Source of the DNA: Schistosoma mansoni
Lineage: Eukaryota; Platyhelminthes; Trematoda; Strigeidida; Schistosomatidae
Length of the DNA: 64,000 bases
Assembly (NCBI RefSeq): GCF_000237925.1
Contig: NC_031496.1
Coordinates: 12,312,564-12,376,563 of the forward strand
Direction of reading: 5' to 3'
In this document: in pieces, positions 37,101 to 52,900 of the stretch
Layout: every line of letters begins with the position of its first letter
Position numbering within the stretch: the stretch's first letter is position 1
Program-made: the position numbers and the translations under genes
The notes under the pieces: model-generated
What the model was told of the DNA's origin: nothing
The model's input: only the letters and a program-made list of their open reading frames with translations
Databases searched by the model: none

Positions 37101-40100
37101 GAGTTATATATGACATACATATATAACATGGAAATTGTCTTCGACAAATGATCTCAGGAAAGTTAATTTATTAATCATTCAGCCTTTTTCCAACTAATTA
37201 CGGAGATTTAAAAATACAACCATTTTATAAGAAATCATGAACCGACCAACATTAGACTACCATTGAAAACCTGAAAATATTGGACAGCCGCTTCATATTA
37301 TTATGAGGCTCCTCAGTAGTGCGCATCCAGGATTTCACACGCAAATCTCGATCCTAGGACCTTCAGTCTCGCGCGCGAACATTTAACCTCTAAACTATTG
37401 AGCCTCCATCCATCAGTGTTACCGTCTAACTTCAATCAATCCACGATGTTGCGCAACTATCTTCCATTGTCTTCAATTCGTAACTGCCTCACACCCGACA
37501 CGGTTAAACTTCAGTAGTCATGGCTTCTCACTAGAACTCCGATACTTCCTTCTTAAAGCTAGTCACTAGTGAGCATATGATAATTTTCATTTTGGAGTTG
37601 CTGAGATTGTTGAATTTCATTAAAATCATGAACTGATCAGTGTTAGACTTAATAGTTACATAAGATGTATTGCTCAAAGTAGTAAGGAAATTTCGTATAT
37701 TATTTTTTCCTCAATATACACTATCCAGTAACAAACTCCATTTTATAAATCAGAAAAATCGAATTTCCGAAATGCCTACCAAACGTTTTGATTTCGTATA
37801 TCTGTTATAAAATATTTAATTTTTAAGTAGGAATCTATGTTCATTTAAATTAATCTCCCTAATTTACAAATTACTGACCATTTTCTTTGTTCTCTTACCT
37901 TTTTTTTCTGTAAATTATTTAGTCTTGTTTAGAATTATCATCATTAGATGGCCTTTGTGCTTACATAAAAACATTGTGTGCCTTATGTACTGGATCATTG
38001 ATGAACGCAATGAAATCTTCTACTCCTGTAAGCATGACATTTTATTTCATCATCTTATCTATATCCACAATATGATGCTTATTTTTTCATTAGTTCCTAA
38101 ATAGAGGTATTTTGACAAATCGAATACTGAGTGTTTTAGTTTTCGGAACTATATAACGGACTATCATTGTTTTCATTTTTATTGTATAAGAATTAGATAT
38201 TTGAAACGCTATATTCTTATATTCTCTGTATTATGAGCTACCGTCGGGTCTAACAACCATTGTTGTACGTTTTATTATTTCCTAATTATTCTGAACAGAA
38301 CAGGAATAAAGAATTGAGCGGAATGGCATAAATTCATTTCATTTCGCAAGGTTCTCGTCAGCTGCTTACAACCTATGATATTTAAAAAGCAAAATCGTTG
38401 TAAAGTTTCCATACTTATGACAGTGAAAATGAATATATATCATCATGGTGGAGTAATGAGAGTGAAGACATAAGGAGTGCTGTGAATAAATATAATATGT
38501 GAGAGAAGATTCTGGATCATCAGACATAGTAACAGGAAATCATATAGATAAAACAATTTACTATGTAATGAATTAGTTAAACATACATCAATAATAGTCA
38601 AGAATAATATAAGCTGGGATCAGTCAGCTACAAAATAAGTGATGCAATTAAAACAGTAGAGAGAAAATATTGCAAAAATAATGTAATAAATTGACCATAA
38701 AGTCACTATGGTAAGGAAAAATTTGCAAATGTTTCCTTTTGGATACATGAATGTGGCTTGAGTCGTTTGATGTTTATGGCTTCGGAGAATTCGAGAATAA
38801 TAGAATCTAAATGCCGATCGATGACGCCGAAAGATTTAAGCCTACCAACTTGATGCCCTGTGTCACAGAGATGAGCAATAGCACTACTAAAAGCCTTTAA
38901 TTCCATTGACCTGAATTTATTTTGGATGTGTCCTTGGGATTGAACGTAGGTTCTTCCTTCTGTTTCACTAATGTGACTGCTTTGGCAGGTACTAAAGCAC
39001 AAAGTACACCCAGGGTAGGGTAGTACAAGATTCTTACTGACAAATCTTCTCTCTGGATATCGATTACAGTTTTATTTACTAACTAAATGAATTTATTGTA
39101 GATTCTGCTAATCATAATTTCGTACTTTTCTTTTGTTTTCTATATGAATTGAAACTCTAAAATTTGCAAAGACAAACAGACTAAAACAGTGTAGTACTTG
39201 AGGAAAAACTTGAATCTGTTTATGTTGTTTCACGTTACATTAACATTTTTAATAAAAACAAGCGTAAAGGAGACAAAAAGTATAAGTGTACGAATGTATA
39301 AGCTCTTGTAAAATAGAGTGACTAACTGATGGAATTCCTGTATTTGTGATAACATGTCCATTTCGTAACCGAATCACGTAGAATTTTAATGATCTACAAC
39401 TCTGTTACTTCATATACTTTCCTAGATAGTTCAGGGTAACCGTTGATGGATTCATACCAAGATACCACTTACTAGCATATGTATATTACATATTACAATT
39501 AATTCAGTTCATTAAGCTTCACATTGTTATTAAAACCTGTACTAAAATCATTGGGAAGCTTACAGTTTGTGTTCAAAGTAAATTTCATTGCAATTGACGT
39601 TCCTTCTATGTATTGTACACCATGACATTGCAAAAAGTGTCTTCCCTAATTTATTTAATTTAAATTCCACAATATGCTAAAAATCGTTTACTTTCAAGTG
39701 TATCAAAAATGTACGCTGTTGAAGACACAAGTCAGTCTCATCTGAATATTCTTAACTAGTGATTTAGCCGTAAAAAGGAAGGAAACAACATCTGTCATTT
39801 ACACTATCGTTGACGAAAGAATGAAATGAGTACATCTTTGACCTATTTTCCATGTGTTTCTTGAGTTTTAAAAATAAACACCAATTTCACATTTTTTTGT
39901 TCTCACTACTGATCTTCATTTCAGCTATTTTTGATACTAGGTAGATGTAGATAGACAGGTTGACAAAAAGCTCTTGGCCTAGGTGTTTTGTTGCTAGCTC
40001 ACACTTGACATTCAGTACTATAACAGTAAGCATTTACTAATGAGTTAAGATTTTGAATAACCTCCTGCATCATTGAGAATCTTGTGCAGTAATTAAACAT

Positions 40101-43100
40101 TAAGTAGTAATCAATGATGTTTAATACATCCCTTAGTTGTGGTAGAGTTCCATCGCTCAAATTGTAATATTGTAGATAGTTCAGGTGACTTAGCACTACT
40201 GTTTGATGTTAGTTATGTATTGTCGGTAATTGGTAGAAAACCTTATATTAGTGAATTTTACATCTATATAACATGCTCAGTTTACACTGATTCGATAACT
40301 TATTCGCTTCTGTTATTAATTCCTACTTTTAGGCTATCCAGTTGCTTGATAACAGACAATCTGTTTTAATGCACCAGAGTTTAAATTAAAATTTACATTT
40401 ACTAACAGTGGTTCAATTAGCCCATGTCACAACTTGTAGTAGTTATTAAAATCTAAACAGAAAAATACAACATATTGTATACTTTTATAGTTGAAATCAT
40501 GAGTCAATTGAAGGTAGACCACCATGGAAAACCTGGAAGCACTGGACGGTCGTCTCGTCCTATTGTGGGACCCCTCAGCAGTGAGCATCCACGATCCATT
40601 CTGATAATAATCATGTGCTCACTAGTGACTGGCTTCAAGAGATATTTCCTGGAGTTCTAGTGAGAAGCAGTGACCAGTGTAGTCTAACCAAGTCTGTTGT
40701 GAGATAGTAACTCACTGAAGACATTGGTGAATGTGTCGCTCAATTTCGTGGATCGGTTGAAGTTAGACATGAACACCGTTAGATGTCGACTCAGTGGTCT
40801 AGAGGTTAAGCGCTCGCGTGCGAGACTGATAGGTCCTGGGTTGGAATCTCGCGAGGTGGGGGCGTGAATGCTCACTGCTGAGGAGTCCCACAATAGGACG
40901 AAGCGGTCGTCCAGTGCTTCCAGGTTTTCCATGGTGGTCTAGCTTCAATCGACTCATGATTACAACTATAAAATTACTAAAATCTCCACAAAACCCCTTC
41001 TGATATTCTATACTTGTTTTAGATTTGGAGAAAGGTTTCCAGTTCTATAAATCATTTCATATTTGTATTTTATTGGACATTATTGGTTTGAATTTCTGTT
41101 TTATATTGACACTGTTTACTGATCTTTCGAAATTTTATGATATATTCATATATATATTTATGCTTGATTTTAGGTTCTTTCCTACAATTTTAAACAGGAT
41201 TTACAAAACTCCTCTGAAATTTTCCATCTGAAGTATCTAAGAGGTAAGATCATTAGTCATTTAGCTTCTCTAACACGGTCAGGTTTTAGCATGTTGTTTA
41301 TTGCTTGCTAACAAATACTAGTGAACAATTATTATCCTTATAATTCTCAACACTGGTGATGATAATAATGATGGAGACGTAAGATAACTTCAGAACTTAT
41401 CTGTTCTACAGATGTATCTTAGGTGGTTGGAGTTAGTCAACAGGAAACCTCAGACCTAAATATTTTGTTAGTTGACACTCGTCAGCAAGGCGTACCAGCA
41501 ATACTGAGCGCACTGATATATGTTTATTTCAGTTCACCTAAAGGTCATTCCTAGTCTCAGTACTAACGTCTAAGACTAGGAAGCTGTGCTTATTTATTTA
41601 TTTATTTAAACACATATATATTGGTACAAAAGGGCACCAGGTACATATGCGCCACACTATTTGTGTGTGTGGGCTGTGATACTGCCCGGGTGCCCAAACC
41701 GAAGCAGGTGGTTTTCTTAGGGGGCCACACACAGAGCCTTTGACCAAAAGGTCTGATCCACAAGGCAATGGAGCATCGTGAGGAGATGCAGTCCCATGGT
41801 AGCCGTTGACCAATGACAGGTTCGTCCGCCATTCGTTCCATCAGGATACTGGAGCCCATGTGCACCATTGGTTTGGAATCAGGGTTTTCCAACTCCCCTA
41901 GGTGTACCCTCCGTGTCCACCAACCCGGTTGAAGTGCCGGACATTCGCTTTTCGTCCTCTCACTTTCGTAAACAACACCCCCACCACGAGAAGGCAGTGA
42001 GTAGGACTTCCCTGGTAGAGGCTATATATTCGCGTGGCCATGTGCGAGCATTTCGAGAGGGAGAGTAGACTCTCCCCACTCTCGGCCGTACCAGGGCATT
42101 TGGGGGCTGTGCTACTCAGGTTTAAATCACACAAAGCGTATCAGTTCCCTCAAGATTACAGATATATCTTTTTGATGAGTGGCGAGTAGCACAAAACCCA
42201 GGTCCTGGATTTCCTTTCGGCCAGCTTCAACCACCTAACATCTCAACACAGTGCACTCAGACTAGTGGTCACACTGAAAATTTATCGATAAAATTCGATC
42301 AGCACTAAAGGACTGGACAAACGTAACATTGGATACTACTCAGTGATCATTCACTCATAAATAGATATATTTTTTATCCCAATTTCTGTGAACGGAAAAC
42401 TCACGTTTCACATTCATCTACCTATATTCATTTAAACCTGAGGGGTTTACCAAAATTTTCTGTCATCCATCATATTTTTATTGCATAATTTGTGATCTGA
42501 GTGTTATGCGGTTGTACATTTTTTAGTTTTTGTCTTCATTACTATGGTGCAAGCTACTTGACGAAATAACCCACAAACCAAGTTTGTTGTTCCGTAATTT
42601 AAGTCTCCTCTCACCACCTTTCTATTTTATACTTCCATCTGTTTTAACCTAGGATGTCTTTATTTATATTCATTAAAACTTCAACCTATAGAACATCTGT
42701 CTTCTATGTTGAAATGTATCATGTATCCCGAACCCATTAAAGCCATATATAGTTTCAAGCTCCAATAGTGGGTGAATACAAGTATGTGCATTTGCTAATC
42801 AGGTAGAAACACAATCATTTTAACTTTCCAGTGAAGATAAAAAAACAACTCCCATCCTGATATTACATTTAGCATTGGCCATATAAATAAGATTCGATTT
42901 GTAGGGTTTATTTTATCATTTAGATCAATAAAATTAATTAAACCTTAATCTTATAGAATAGAATAGAATAAATTAATGGTCAGTAGACTTGTTGTTTGAA
43001 GCACTAGGTCGTTAGTCTCTGACATGATTTGTTGATCAGTTTTTATGTTTTTGATACTAACATATGACTAATTAATTCTAAAACGAGACTCATTCACCAC

Positions 43101-46100
43101 ACAGATCTTATACAAATTGTTACTGAGTACGAATTTTTACTTGGCCAACGGAGAAGGACTAATTTATGTTTAAACTCACTGACTTGTGTTTTCTGTATAC
43201 AGTGTACAAATTGTATCGTATGTTACATTATTCGCACATATCTCATATCTGTTTCTTCTTTAAAGAAATACAATATTGATTAGTATTTTATATCATTTAA
43301 CAAACGTACTGAATAGTTGGTAAGATGTAGCTTTTTTCTAAATTGATTATATGAAGAAGAAAAACTTGAAGATGCCACAGGTATTCAGAGTTTAACAACG
43401 CCTTTACGCGTATAACCCTTATAATCGAAGTATACCAACCCAATCAAATGAAGGGGTTTGAAGGTATATTTGGAAATCTATTGATATGTCCAGAAGCTTT
43501 TGGTCTAAGCTGGCTAGCAGTTGCAAGGGATGAGTAGCACGGTCTACCAGCTGATGATCTGGTGTGGATGCGTGACCGAGCACTTTCAGCTAGGATGTGT
43601 CCTGTAAAACTAATGAGGCTAGCACCAATATCGAATACTTACAGAACTATTTATTTTGGGGATTTATTTACCGCTACAAACTAGCAGAATAATATGCTTG
43701 TAACCTAAAACCATTGTAAGGCATTTAAAACAATCTGACCACATATTCACTTTTCAAAGTATTTTGTACAGAAAATGCTACAGAAGATCAACCAAACAAG
43801 GTGGTTATTGATTCGTCCTAGATTTCATACTAAATGTATAATCAGATTATTCTATATGTATTATACGTAAATATGTCACAAGGTGTTAGGGCTACTAGAC
43901 CTGATTCACATATATGCCAGGTTTTACGTTGCTTGTAACTGACTGATCAAAATCACGCTACATTTTTACCTTCGTGTGATATATTTGAAAAAGTGCATAA
44001 TCTTATCACTCCTTTGCATGAAAACAATGTCAAAACAAAAGCTAACATCCGCCGATATAGATTGATAGAAAGTAAGAGAATTTAAAATATATATACCGAT
44101 TTTTGTAAAACCATACAGTTTATTTGACGAAGTGACATTAGTTAGACAACTATCAAAAACTGGGAAGCAATATATAGCTTTTTGGTCCCAGTATGGTACT
44201 CCGTATTAGGACGCATACACACCATCGTCAGGAGTTAAACCCAAGGCCTTCAGACCACTGAGTCAGCTTCTAACTTCAATGATTTCACGGTATTGTGTAA
44301 TAATCTTCCAGTGCCAGTGGTGAGTAACTTCTTCATACCCTATATAGTTGAGCTCCACTGATTTCGGCTTCTTACTAGAACTCCGAGTACTGCCTCTCGA
44401 AACTCATCATTAGTGAGTATATCATTACGATTAGTGCAAAAGGTTTGTGGATAAAATTTTCCAATTGAAATCAACTTTATTCTAGTTCAAAATTTTTGTT
44501 CATATATATAGAATCATTGACAGTCACTGAATTGTATTGTTCTGCCATTCACTCTGTTTTGCTAACAAAAAAACTAATTAATTGTTTCAAGGATTTACAT
44601 TTTCTTACTGTTGATAGAAATTCATTTGATCACCCTATTTTGGCATGCGTATTCCTTAAGTGTTTACTTCTGTATTGCTCCTAGTTATAAAATGATTATA
44701 TCTTAAATCTTGGCTAACAATTGAGTCTGTTAATCTAGTTAGAAGTGCGCTGGTATTTGATTCAATGCGTATTGAGTTTTATTCTCAGTCTTAGCTGACT
44801 ATTCCTGAACAGGGCGAAACAACCCTGCTGATTTCCAATGTCAGCCACCATCCAAAATATAAAATTAACTAAAACTGAGTTCAAACATCACATAATAGAA
44901 ACAATAATGTGTAAAAGTTAAGGCGTTTATCTGTCTTATTGAAGATAAGTGTATCTAAAATCTGAATTTGTTATAACACTATCAGTTCCACACATATTTT
45001 TCTTTGTTACTGTTGTTCATTCCAATAACTACGTTAGTTGACGTTTTTGTTGGACTCCCACTTTTCTATATTAGAAAACTTGAAGCTTTACGGTCAATAT
45101 ATTTTAGTACATACATTGATTTATAAGAACTTTCGTCTAAATTAGAGCGAATAGTTTCACAGTATTTGATGTAAGACATTAAATAAGAATAATCTATATT
45201 TAAAATCTCAGCGAATGAATTTGAAGTAAATCCAACTTTTCGCCTGGCAATCTGGTCCAAGCATTTGATTGTCAGTACAGTCTATTTTGAAGAGATTACT
45301 TATATTGCAAACTTAACCGGTCTAAAATGCTAATTTCTGGTCATATGAATGTAATACTTTCACACAATAGCTTTGGGATAATAATTTACACCATTTTCCA
45401 GGATGATGTTTATTATTATTATTATTATTATTATTAATATTGGGGTTTTACTCGTCACTTGTAATCATCAGCTGTAACTTATAGACCCAAACACTTAATC
45501 CTACATGCACTAATCTATTTAAAAATAATTACAAATTTGTAGTGCCCCCAAATGCCCTGGTACGGCCGAGAGTGGGGAGAGTCCGCTCTCCCTCTCGAAA
45601 TGCTCTCACATGGCCACGCGTATACAGCCACTGTCAGGGAAGTCTTACTCACTGCCTCCTCGTGGCATCACTGTTGTTTACGAAATTGAAAGGGCGAAAA
45701 GCGAATGTCCGGCGCTTTAACTGGGTTGGTGGACACGGAAAGTTCATCTACGGGAGTTGGAAAACCCTGATTCCAAACCAATGGTGCATATGGGCTCCAG
45801 TATCCTGTAGGAACAAATGGCGTATGAACCAATTGTTAGTCACCGACTACCATGGGACTGCATCTCCTCACGATGCTCCACTGCCTTGTGGATCAGATCT
45901 TTAGGTCGAAGGCTCTGTGTGTGGCCCCCTAAGAAAACCACCTGCTTCAGTTTGGGCACCCGTGCAGTATCACAGCCCTCACACAAATCAAATAAGATTT
46001 GTGTGGCGCATATGTATCTGGTGCTTCCTTGTACCAATATTTATGTGTTCAAATAATAATAATAAATTTGTGGTATCTTCACTTTTTGATCAATCGGAAA

Positions 46101-46915
46101 TGACAAAACACCACTTTATTTATCAATCTTCTTTATATAAGAAATTAAGTTTTGTAAAAATATTCTCCTGTATAATAAATCTTAATTTAATCATCACAGC
46201 TTTCTCTTGATTTTATACTAGAATGGATCCGTTATACGCACAATCATTTATATCAACCGTTAAATGAATTCCATTGGTTAATTGATCTTCCAGAAATGTT
46301 TGTTCATGGATGGGTTAAAGGTTTGCCATCAGAAACAGTTGTAAGTGGAAATGAACATTTTGTCAATCTAAAACAGAACACTACAGCAACTAGTTATTTT
46401 TTTAAAGTGCATTTGTTATCGTCAATAAAACTGTGTACAGCTATGTTCAAAGTAAGAAGTATATTAAGAATGATTATGTATACAATGGTTCTAAGTGAAA
46501 ATTAAAACTAATATTAAATCCCAACTCTTCCATTTGATAACAAATACCACACTCATTGGATAAGTAAACTAATATTGTTGCTCAATAGTCTAGTGGTTAA
46601 CGCCCTAATCTTTGAAGAGATCATCACTGGGTTCAGGTCTCAGTGTAAACATTTGACTAGTCCTAAATAAGACAAAACACTTTTTCTGAATTTCAGTTAT
46701 ATTCATTACCTAAAATATGATATTAAGCTGTTTTCAGATAGTCAAGTTAAAATTCTAACATCTTTGAAGTATTACCAATCATAGAATTTTTGACTATTAA
46801 GGAAATCTAGTCAGCAGTTTTAAATACTACGATTAAACTACACCAGTGCTATTTTTAATTTTCATTCATCAAACTATTCAGTTAAGTATGTCAAGCATGC
46901 TTTGTGGATGGAGGT

Positions 46916-46952
<37 letters not shown>

Positions 46953-49900
46953 GGATGTTTACAACTGAAGCTTTAAATAGATGTTGTTTATATGATAAAA
47001 TTTCATTGATGTATAATAATATAAATAAACAGTCTAGTACCCAACCCTAGTTTACACACTTCAAACTAGTATAACAAGCGGAAAGTAAAACAAGATGAAA
47101 TAATAACGTTGTAGACTTCTAAACATGGAAATTATGGTTTAAGACAGCAATGGAGTAAAAAACCAAGCTTCCTAGAATAATGACGGTTTAATCACCATGA
47201 CTTTCCTAGATAAATCAACCCAAGTACAATGATAAATAAAGTTTTAAACATGCTGGGTGAAGTAAGCGAGATGCAGTTAACAGTGGGATCCACGACATGC
47301 GTTTTGTCCACTTTGGGACTTTTCAGCTGGATGTACTTGCATTTTAAGGCTAATGTTCACTCCAGGACATGAACCCAAAACGTCCCACTTCCATTGCCAA
47401 CACTTTATTCACTTAGCTACTGGGTTCACCTATTCATTGGAAATTAAATGATAGGTGAAAGCTTATCTGGTACCCTATTTCACTAGAAATGAGAATTCAT
47501 GAGATTAAAATTAGATTTTCGTAGTTGGAAAACTTTAAAATGATGTAGTTAAAATTCATTTTCTACAATTTTACTTAAATCTAGCAAAAACGATGGTATT
47601 TTGCGGTAGCCATATTTGATTTTTTGGTTAGAAAATAAGATTTGGTCATCATTATTTTTCAACTAATCTATTCCATTTCGATTTCATAATTTATGTGGAC
47701 TCTGGGACACTGCTTTAGTTTCAAATTGAATCAGGTGGTTTCCAGTAAACTGTCTCTTATTCGACATCAGGTTCTAATCCACAGCCTAATAATCCAACGT
47801 CATGGGGTGCTAACTGTAGCCAGCGATCAGATCGGGTTCATGCGCCACTCGTTCACCTTGGAGCCCTGGTGCATCCTTAATCTGTCTATCCAATAAAATA
47901 CAGTAGAAAACTTGTTTTGATCTAGGTTAAGGTCTTGACACAATAGACTAACGGGTTCAACCTTGAGGCAAAGAAATGCATGAGTCCGAATGGAGACTAA
48001 AGGACTTGAATTGAGAGATGAAAACTATCCTATCACCTGACTGGTTGGTAAGCGAGAAAGTGAAGACGTGTCATCTGGAACACTACTCGACTTGTTTTTG
48101 ATTCAGACTAATGTGAAATTTATAAATAAATAGATTATTAACACGACCACAACACAAAAACAATTAAAGAAAATACAAATATGTCCAAAGTAACCATCGG
48201 GGTAGGAAAATGGAGTACAAAAAGTTACGTTTAAATTACTAATGCTTTGGAATAGAAAAGGGTATGGCAGTGAGTTATGCATCAAACGAAACATTGTGAC
48301 TAACTGACTGACATCCATAACCCCACAGGGGATAAAACCCAGGACTTTCATATTTCGCGAAATAATCGATGATACATAGGCCATTAGTTGCCGATTCAGT
48401 GTTTAGGATTTAGTCACTTGCCTCGAGACATGAAGGCCTTTGATATTTGTGATAGTTTAATTATCGCCAATCATATCATGATATTTACCTTTGCACCAAA
48501 CCGTCATTATCATTGTTCAATTCCTTCATTCTTTATCGTTTGCAAATCTAATTGTAGGAATCTCAAATTACCCAGCCGGGTATCATGTCAACTACTCCTA
48601 AGTGAGTATTGTTTATTTACTGGTAATGTAAATGAATTATCGTGTATTTTTAATTGAAAATAATTTTTTTTGCAATAGTTACAGGGCTGTTACATTGGTA
48701 AGTTGTTTCGTCCGAATGGTTACCTTCATACTGTAGGAATAAGGGATTTACCCCAAAATCTATGGCTTGCAACTCCTCCTTTTATTACTGTTGGGTACGT
48801 ATTTTTAATAATAGACGAAAGTTGACGGCCACTGACTGCGTGATAGAAGCATTTAAATAGCATCATGTATCTTTCTCTTGAGCTTTGATGTCAAGAAATA
48901 GTAATCGACCTACTTTCTAATGACTTAGCGTAAATAGTAATAAAACATCTCTTGACTTTATACCTTGAGTGGCATATGAATTTCACCTGTTCTCTATCTC
49001 TAATAGTTTCCTTCAATTCTTCTGACCAACAATTTCAACCTTCAAAATACTATTCCTAGCCTCCTGATGTCATTATGCCACATGAATGATGGTTTTTTGG
49101 AGTTTTAACGCTCTGCCAAGTAGGTTAAATAGCCTTTTAGGGTAAAAAAAAATGTGGCATCGTTGGACACGTATATCGTATTTATAATACATTAAAGTAT
49201 ATATGTTTCTACACTCAACCTGTTATAGTCAAATAACAATTATTACAACTACACCTATTAATCTTGTGATTTTAGACCTTAGATGGAGTATAATATTTTT
49301 TTAAAGAAGGTTGCAACTACTCCCATTGTAGTGTGGTCTACTTACATCCATATAAGTAGTATATGGCAATGGCCAGACATAGAATGTATTTTGGCAGAAG
49401 ACCGATAAGGAAAGAACTGAAATGAAGCGCAATTGTTAGGAAAATGCATGAACAATGAGATCCGAGAAGACGGACTGATATTTACAGAAGGAACAATCAA
49501 GATTCAGACAATTGGTTGTTATTTTGCAAATTAACTGTTTGCTGTATGATTATCAGAATTTAGTGAGAGAGTCTGTAATTTGTGCTTAAACACATTCGAT
49601 TGTCCCCAGTCGTGTTCTTGTTCACAACACCATCATCAAATAATACTGAAAAGCATAAAACAATCGTCATACCTTTTATTATTTCTTTCAAAAATATATA
49701 TGACGATAATATCCCTTTAGATTATGGTCATTATTGGTATTATTAATAAACGGTTAGATTTTCATAGTTCAAACCATGAGTCCAATTTGAAGCTAGACCA
49801 CCATGGAAAACCTGGAAGCACTGGACGACCGCTTCGTCCTATTGTGGGACTCCTCAGCAGTGCGCATTCACGCCCCCACCTCGCGAGATTCCAACCCAGG

Positions 49901-52900
49901 ACCTATCAGTCTCGCACGCGAGTGCTTAACCTCTAGACCACTGAGTCGACATCTAACGGTGTTCATGTCTAACTTCAACCGATCCACGAAATTGAGCGAC
50001 ACATTCACCAATGTCTTCAGTGAGTTACTATCTCACAACAGACTTGGTTAGACTACACTGGTCACTGCTTCTCACTAGAACTCCAGGAAATATCTCTTGA
50101 AGCCAGTCACTAGTGAGCACATGATTATTATCAGAATGGATCGTGGATGCTCACTGCTGAGGGGTCCCACAATAGGACGAGACGACCGTCCAGTGCTTCC
50201 AGGTTTTCCATGGTGGTCTAGCTTCAATCGACTCATGGTTTCAACTATGAAAATACTGAAATCTCCACAAAATCCCTTTCTGATTATAAACAGTTAGATA
50301 TTGTTCACTCTTAATTAAATCATTGGTTTATTATCTATATCATTTTTTTAAAAAAAAAAAGCCTTGTCATGTCACCGGATCTTATAAAAATCATATTAAA
50401 TGATAATTCAAGTCAATTTCCAAATCAATCCACAAATGGAATAGAATGTAATCAGAAATCATTTCTATTAACTAGTCAACCTATTTATTGTCAAAAAATT
50501 TATTTAATTCAATTAAAAAATTATTTATGTAATGTATCCAATCAAATTGGTGTATTAATTTCATATGGAGATTTAAAAAATAATCAGGCTATTAATTCAA
50601 TTATTACTAATTCACGTCATCAATTAGCATTAGCTATCGGAATTGTATATAGTGCAGAATTAATTCGTGTAGGTTTTTTTTTACTTTTCTTTTTCTTAAT
50701 TCATGTTTTTTAATAGTTGTGCATATTGTAGATTTAATGATTCTATAGTTATTATTTATTATTATTTGAACACATAAATATTCGTACAAGGGGGCACCAG
50801 ATATATATGCACCACACAAAATTTGTCATTTCATTTACTTGTGTGCCCAGACCGAAACAGGTGGTTTTCTTAGGGGGCCACACACAGAGCCTTCGACCTA
50901 AAGATGTGATCTACAAGGCAGTGGAGCATCGTGAGGAGATACAGTCCCATGGTAGTCGGTGACTAACAATTGGTTCATACGCCATTTGTTCCTACAGGAT
51001 ACTGGAGCCCATATGCACCATTGGTTTGGAATCAGGGTTTTCCAACTCCCGTAGATGAACTTTCCGTGTCCACCAACCCAGTTAAAGCGCCGGACATTCT
51101 CTTTTCGTCCTCTCAATTTTGTAAACTACACGCACGCCACAATAAAGGCAGTGAATAAGACTTCCCTGACAGTGGCTGTATACGCGTGGCCATGTAAGAG
51201 CATTTCGAGAGAGAGGGCGACCCCTCCCCACTCTTGGCCTTACTAGCGCACTTGGGGGCCACAACTATATAGAGTTTTGTATATTTTGAATGCGATTTTT
51301 TTTATCGTTAATAAGAATCAGTTTAAGAAGTTTCATAATTAAGGAACACTAAACAGATATTTAATTTAATCCTAATTTAATGCTCCGAAAGTATCGTGTT
51401 CGTCGCCAGCTCTTGAGTTCGTAATCCGATTTTGTGTAAAGTCATAAGTGTGCACTGCTGAAGAGTTTCAGATTGAAATGAAACATATGTTTTGTCCCCT
51501 CTAGTACAAATTGAATCTTCATCTGATCTCAGCTCCTGACAAAAATTATCTTTAAGTTTGTTTATTCTGTTTAATATATAACTGTCAAATAAAGGGCCTC
51601 CCGCTTCAAATGCCTGATTATCTATTGAGCTACTAAGTATAAATGGTCACTAACTTGTTTAATAGGTATGAGCATATCAATGTTGGTTTGTTATTTACCG
51701 TCTTTGATGTTAGGAACTATAACATCAGATTAGAAATGTAGACAAATCACAACTTGATATTATTTCACAATGATGACAAATCATGTCTTTGGTCTACGCT
51801 AACATATTGTTAAATTCGGTCATCGATAGCTAAAACAATCAAGGAAAAATTGACTTTGCCAATACTTAATTTCCACATAAAATTTACTGTTGCTAAATGA
51901 AGGAAAGATGAGTCTGTGCAAAATAACTTGAACGGTTTTAGGAAGAAACTTAAACACAAGAAAACCAGTGATGTTTGGAGGTCAATAGCAAAGTAAATTA
52001 TTAAAAACCAGACGACTATAACACCCCCGTTGTACGGAGTATTGACTACTTATACTCTAGCAGATGATGATAGAAACCGAACATTTTCAAATGTAGTTAC
52101 AATTAAAATCTGATAAAAGGTATAATAGTTAAATATATAACGTGCATTTTAGATAGGATAATTGTGAGACCAAGTTTCTGTCTTTATTGTTAATATTTTT
52201 CACTACTCTCTTATGTGTGGACTGCTAACTTTCAGGAAATGGAAATGTTTTCTAGAATAAGAATTAGGTTTCGACCAGCTCTTCATTCAGAACCATTGTT
52301 TCGATCTTTCTTTGACATATTTTTTTATAGTATAGAATGTAATATTTTGAAGCAATGTCTCTAAGTGTTTTGAACCAATAAATCTTATCTTACTTGTCTA
52401 AGTCCTTTTATTACGAATATTGATATCATCGCATAAACTTTCGTCACGTAAGCAGAACTTTCTTCTGAAACCAACCTCTAGTAAACCTTAATATTTCACT
52501 TCAAGTACATAGTTTGAAAGTAAGCAATTAATGAATACTCACTGGCTCATCTTCACCGTTTGTTCTTGTCATCTTTTTTTCAATAGAATTCGTGGTGTCG
52601 TCAACGTCGTGTATCATTCAATACATGTTGGGCATATCCACAAGATTCTCAATATTACCAACGAAAATCATTTACAAAATTTCCATTCCTTAGTAAAAAC
52701 TATGTGGATCAACTGATGAATAATTGTAATTCACTATTCTCACCATCATCATCATCATTCAATAATTATAACAAAAATACAACTTCCCAACCAATAAATT
52801 ATTTATTATTTAAACGTTTGTGTAAATTAATAATACAACAAACTATTGAAAAATCTTATTCTCCTGATTGGTTTGTACATGCAAGTATTACAGCTAGACT

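Larger units (their letters stand above)
46341..48678. other. Intron 12, mostly unannotated
   Basis: Apart from the tRNA-like relics, TA run and family B fragment entered separately, no feature is recognised. Confidence 0.4.

Noticed and set aside
45542-45904. 120-residue frame with similar frames at 19.3, 41.6, 50.9 and 54.6 kb, as if a protein family
   Set aside because: They are read-through frames of family B; frames differ between copies and carry no domain or common start.
46578-46660. Candidate tRNA gene
   Set aside because: A- and B-box-like sequences are present but the arms do not pair into a cloverleaf; it fits a SINE head.
49803-50051. 82-residue frame that also occurs, nearly identical, at 40684-40932 on the other strand, as if a duplicated small gene
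   Set aside because: Both frames lie wholly inside the family A foldback composites and are translations of the repeat.
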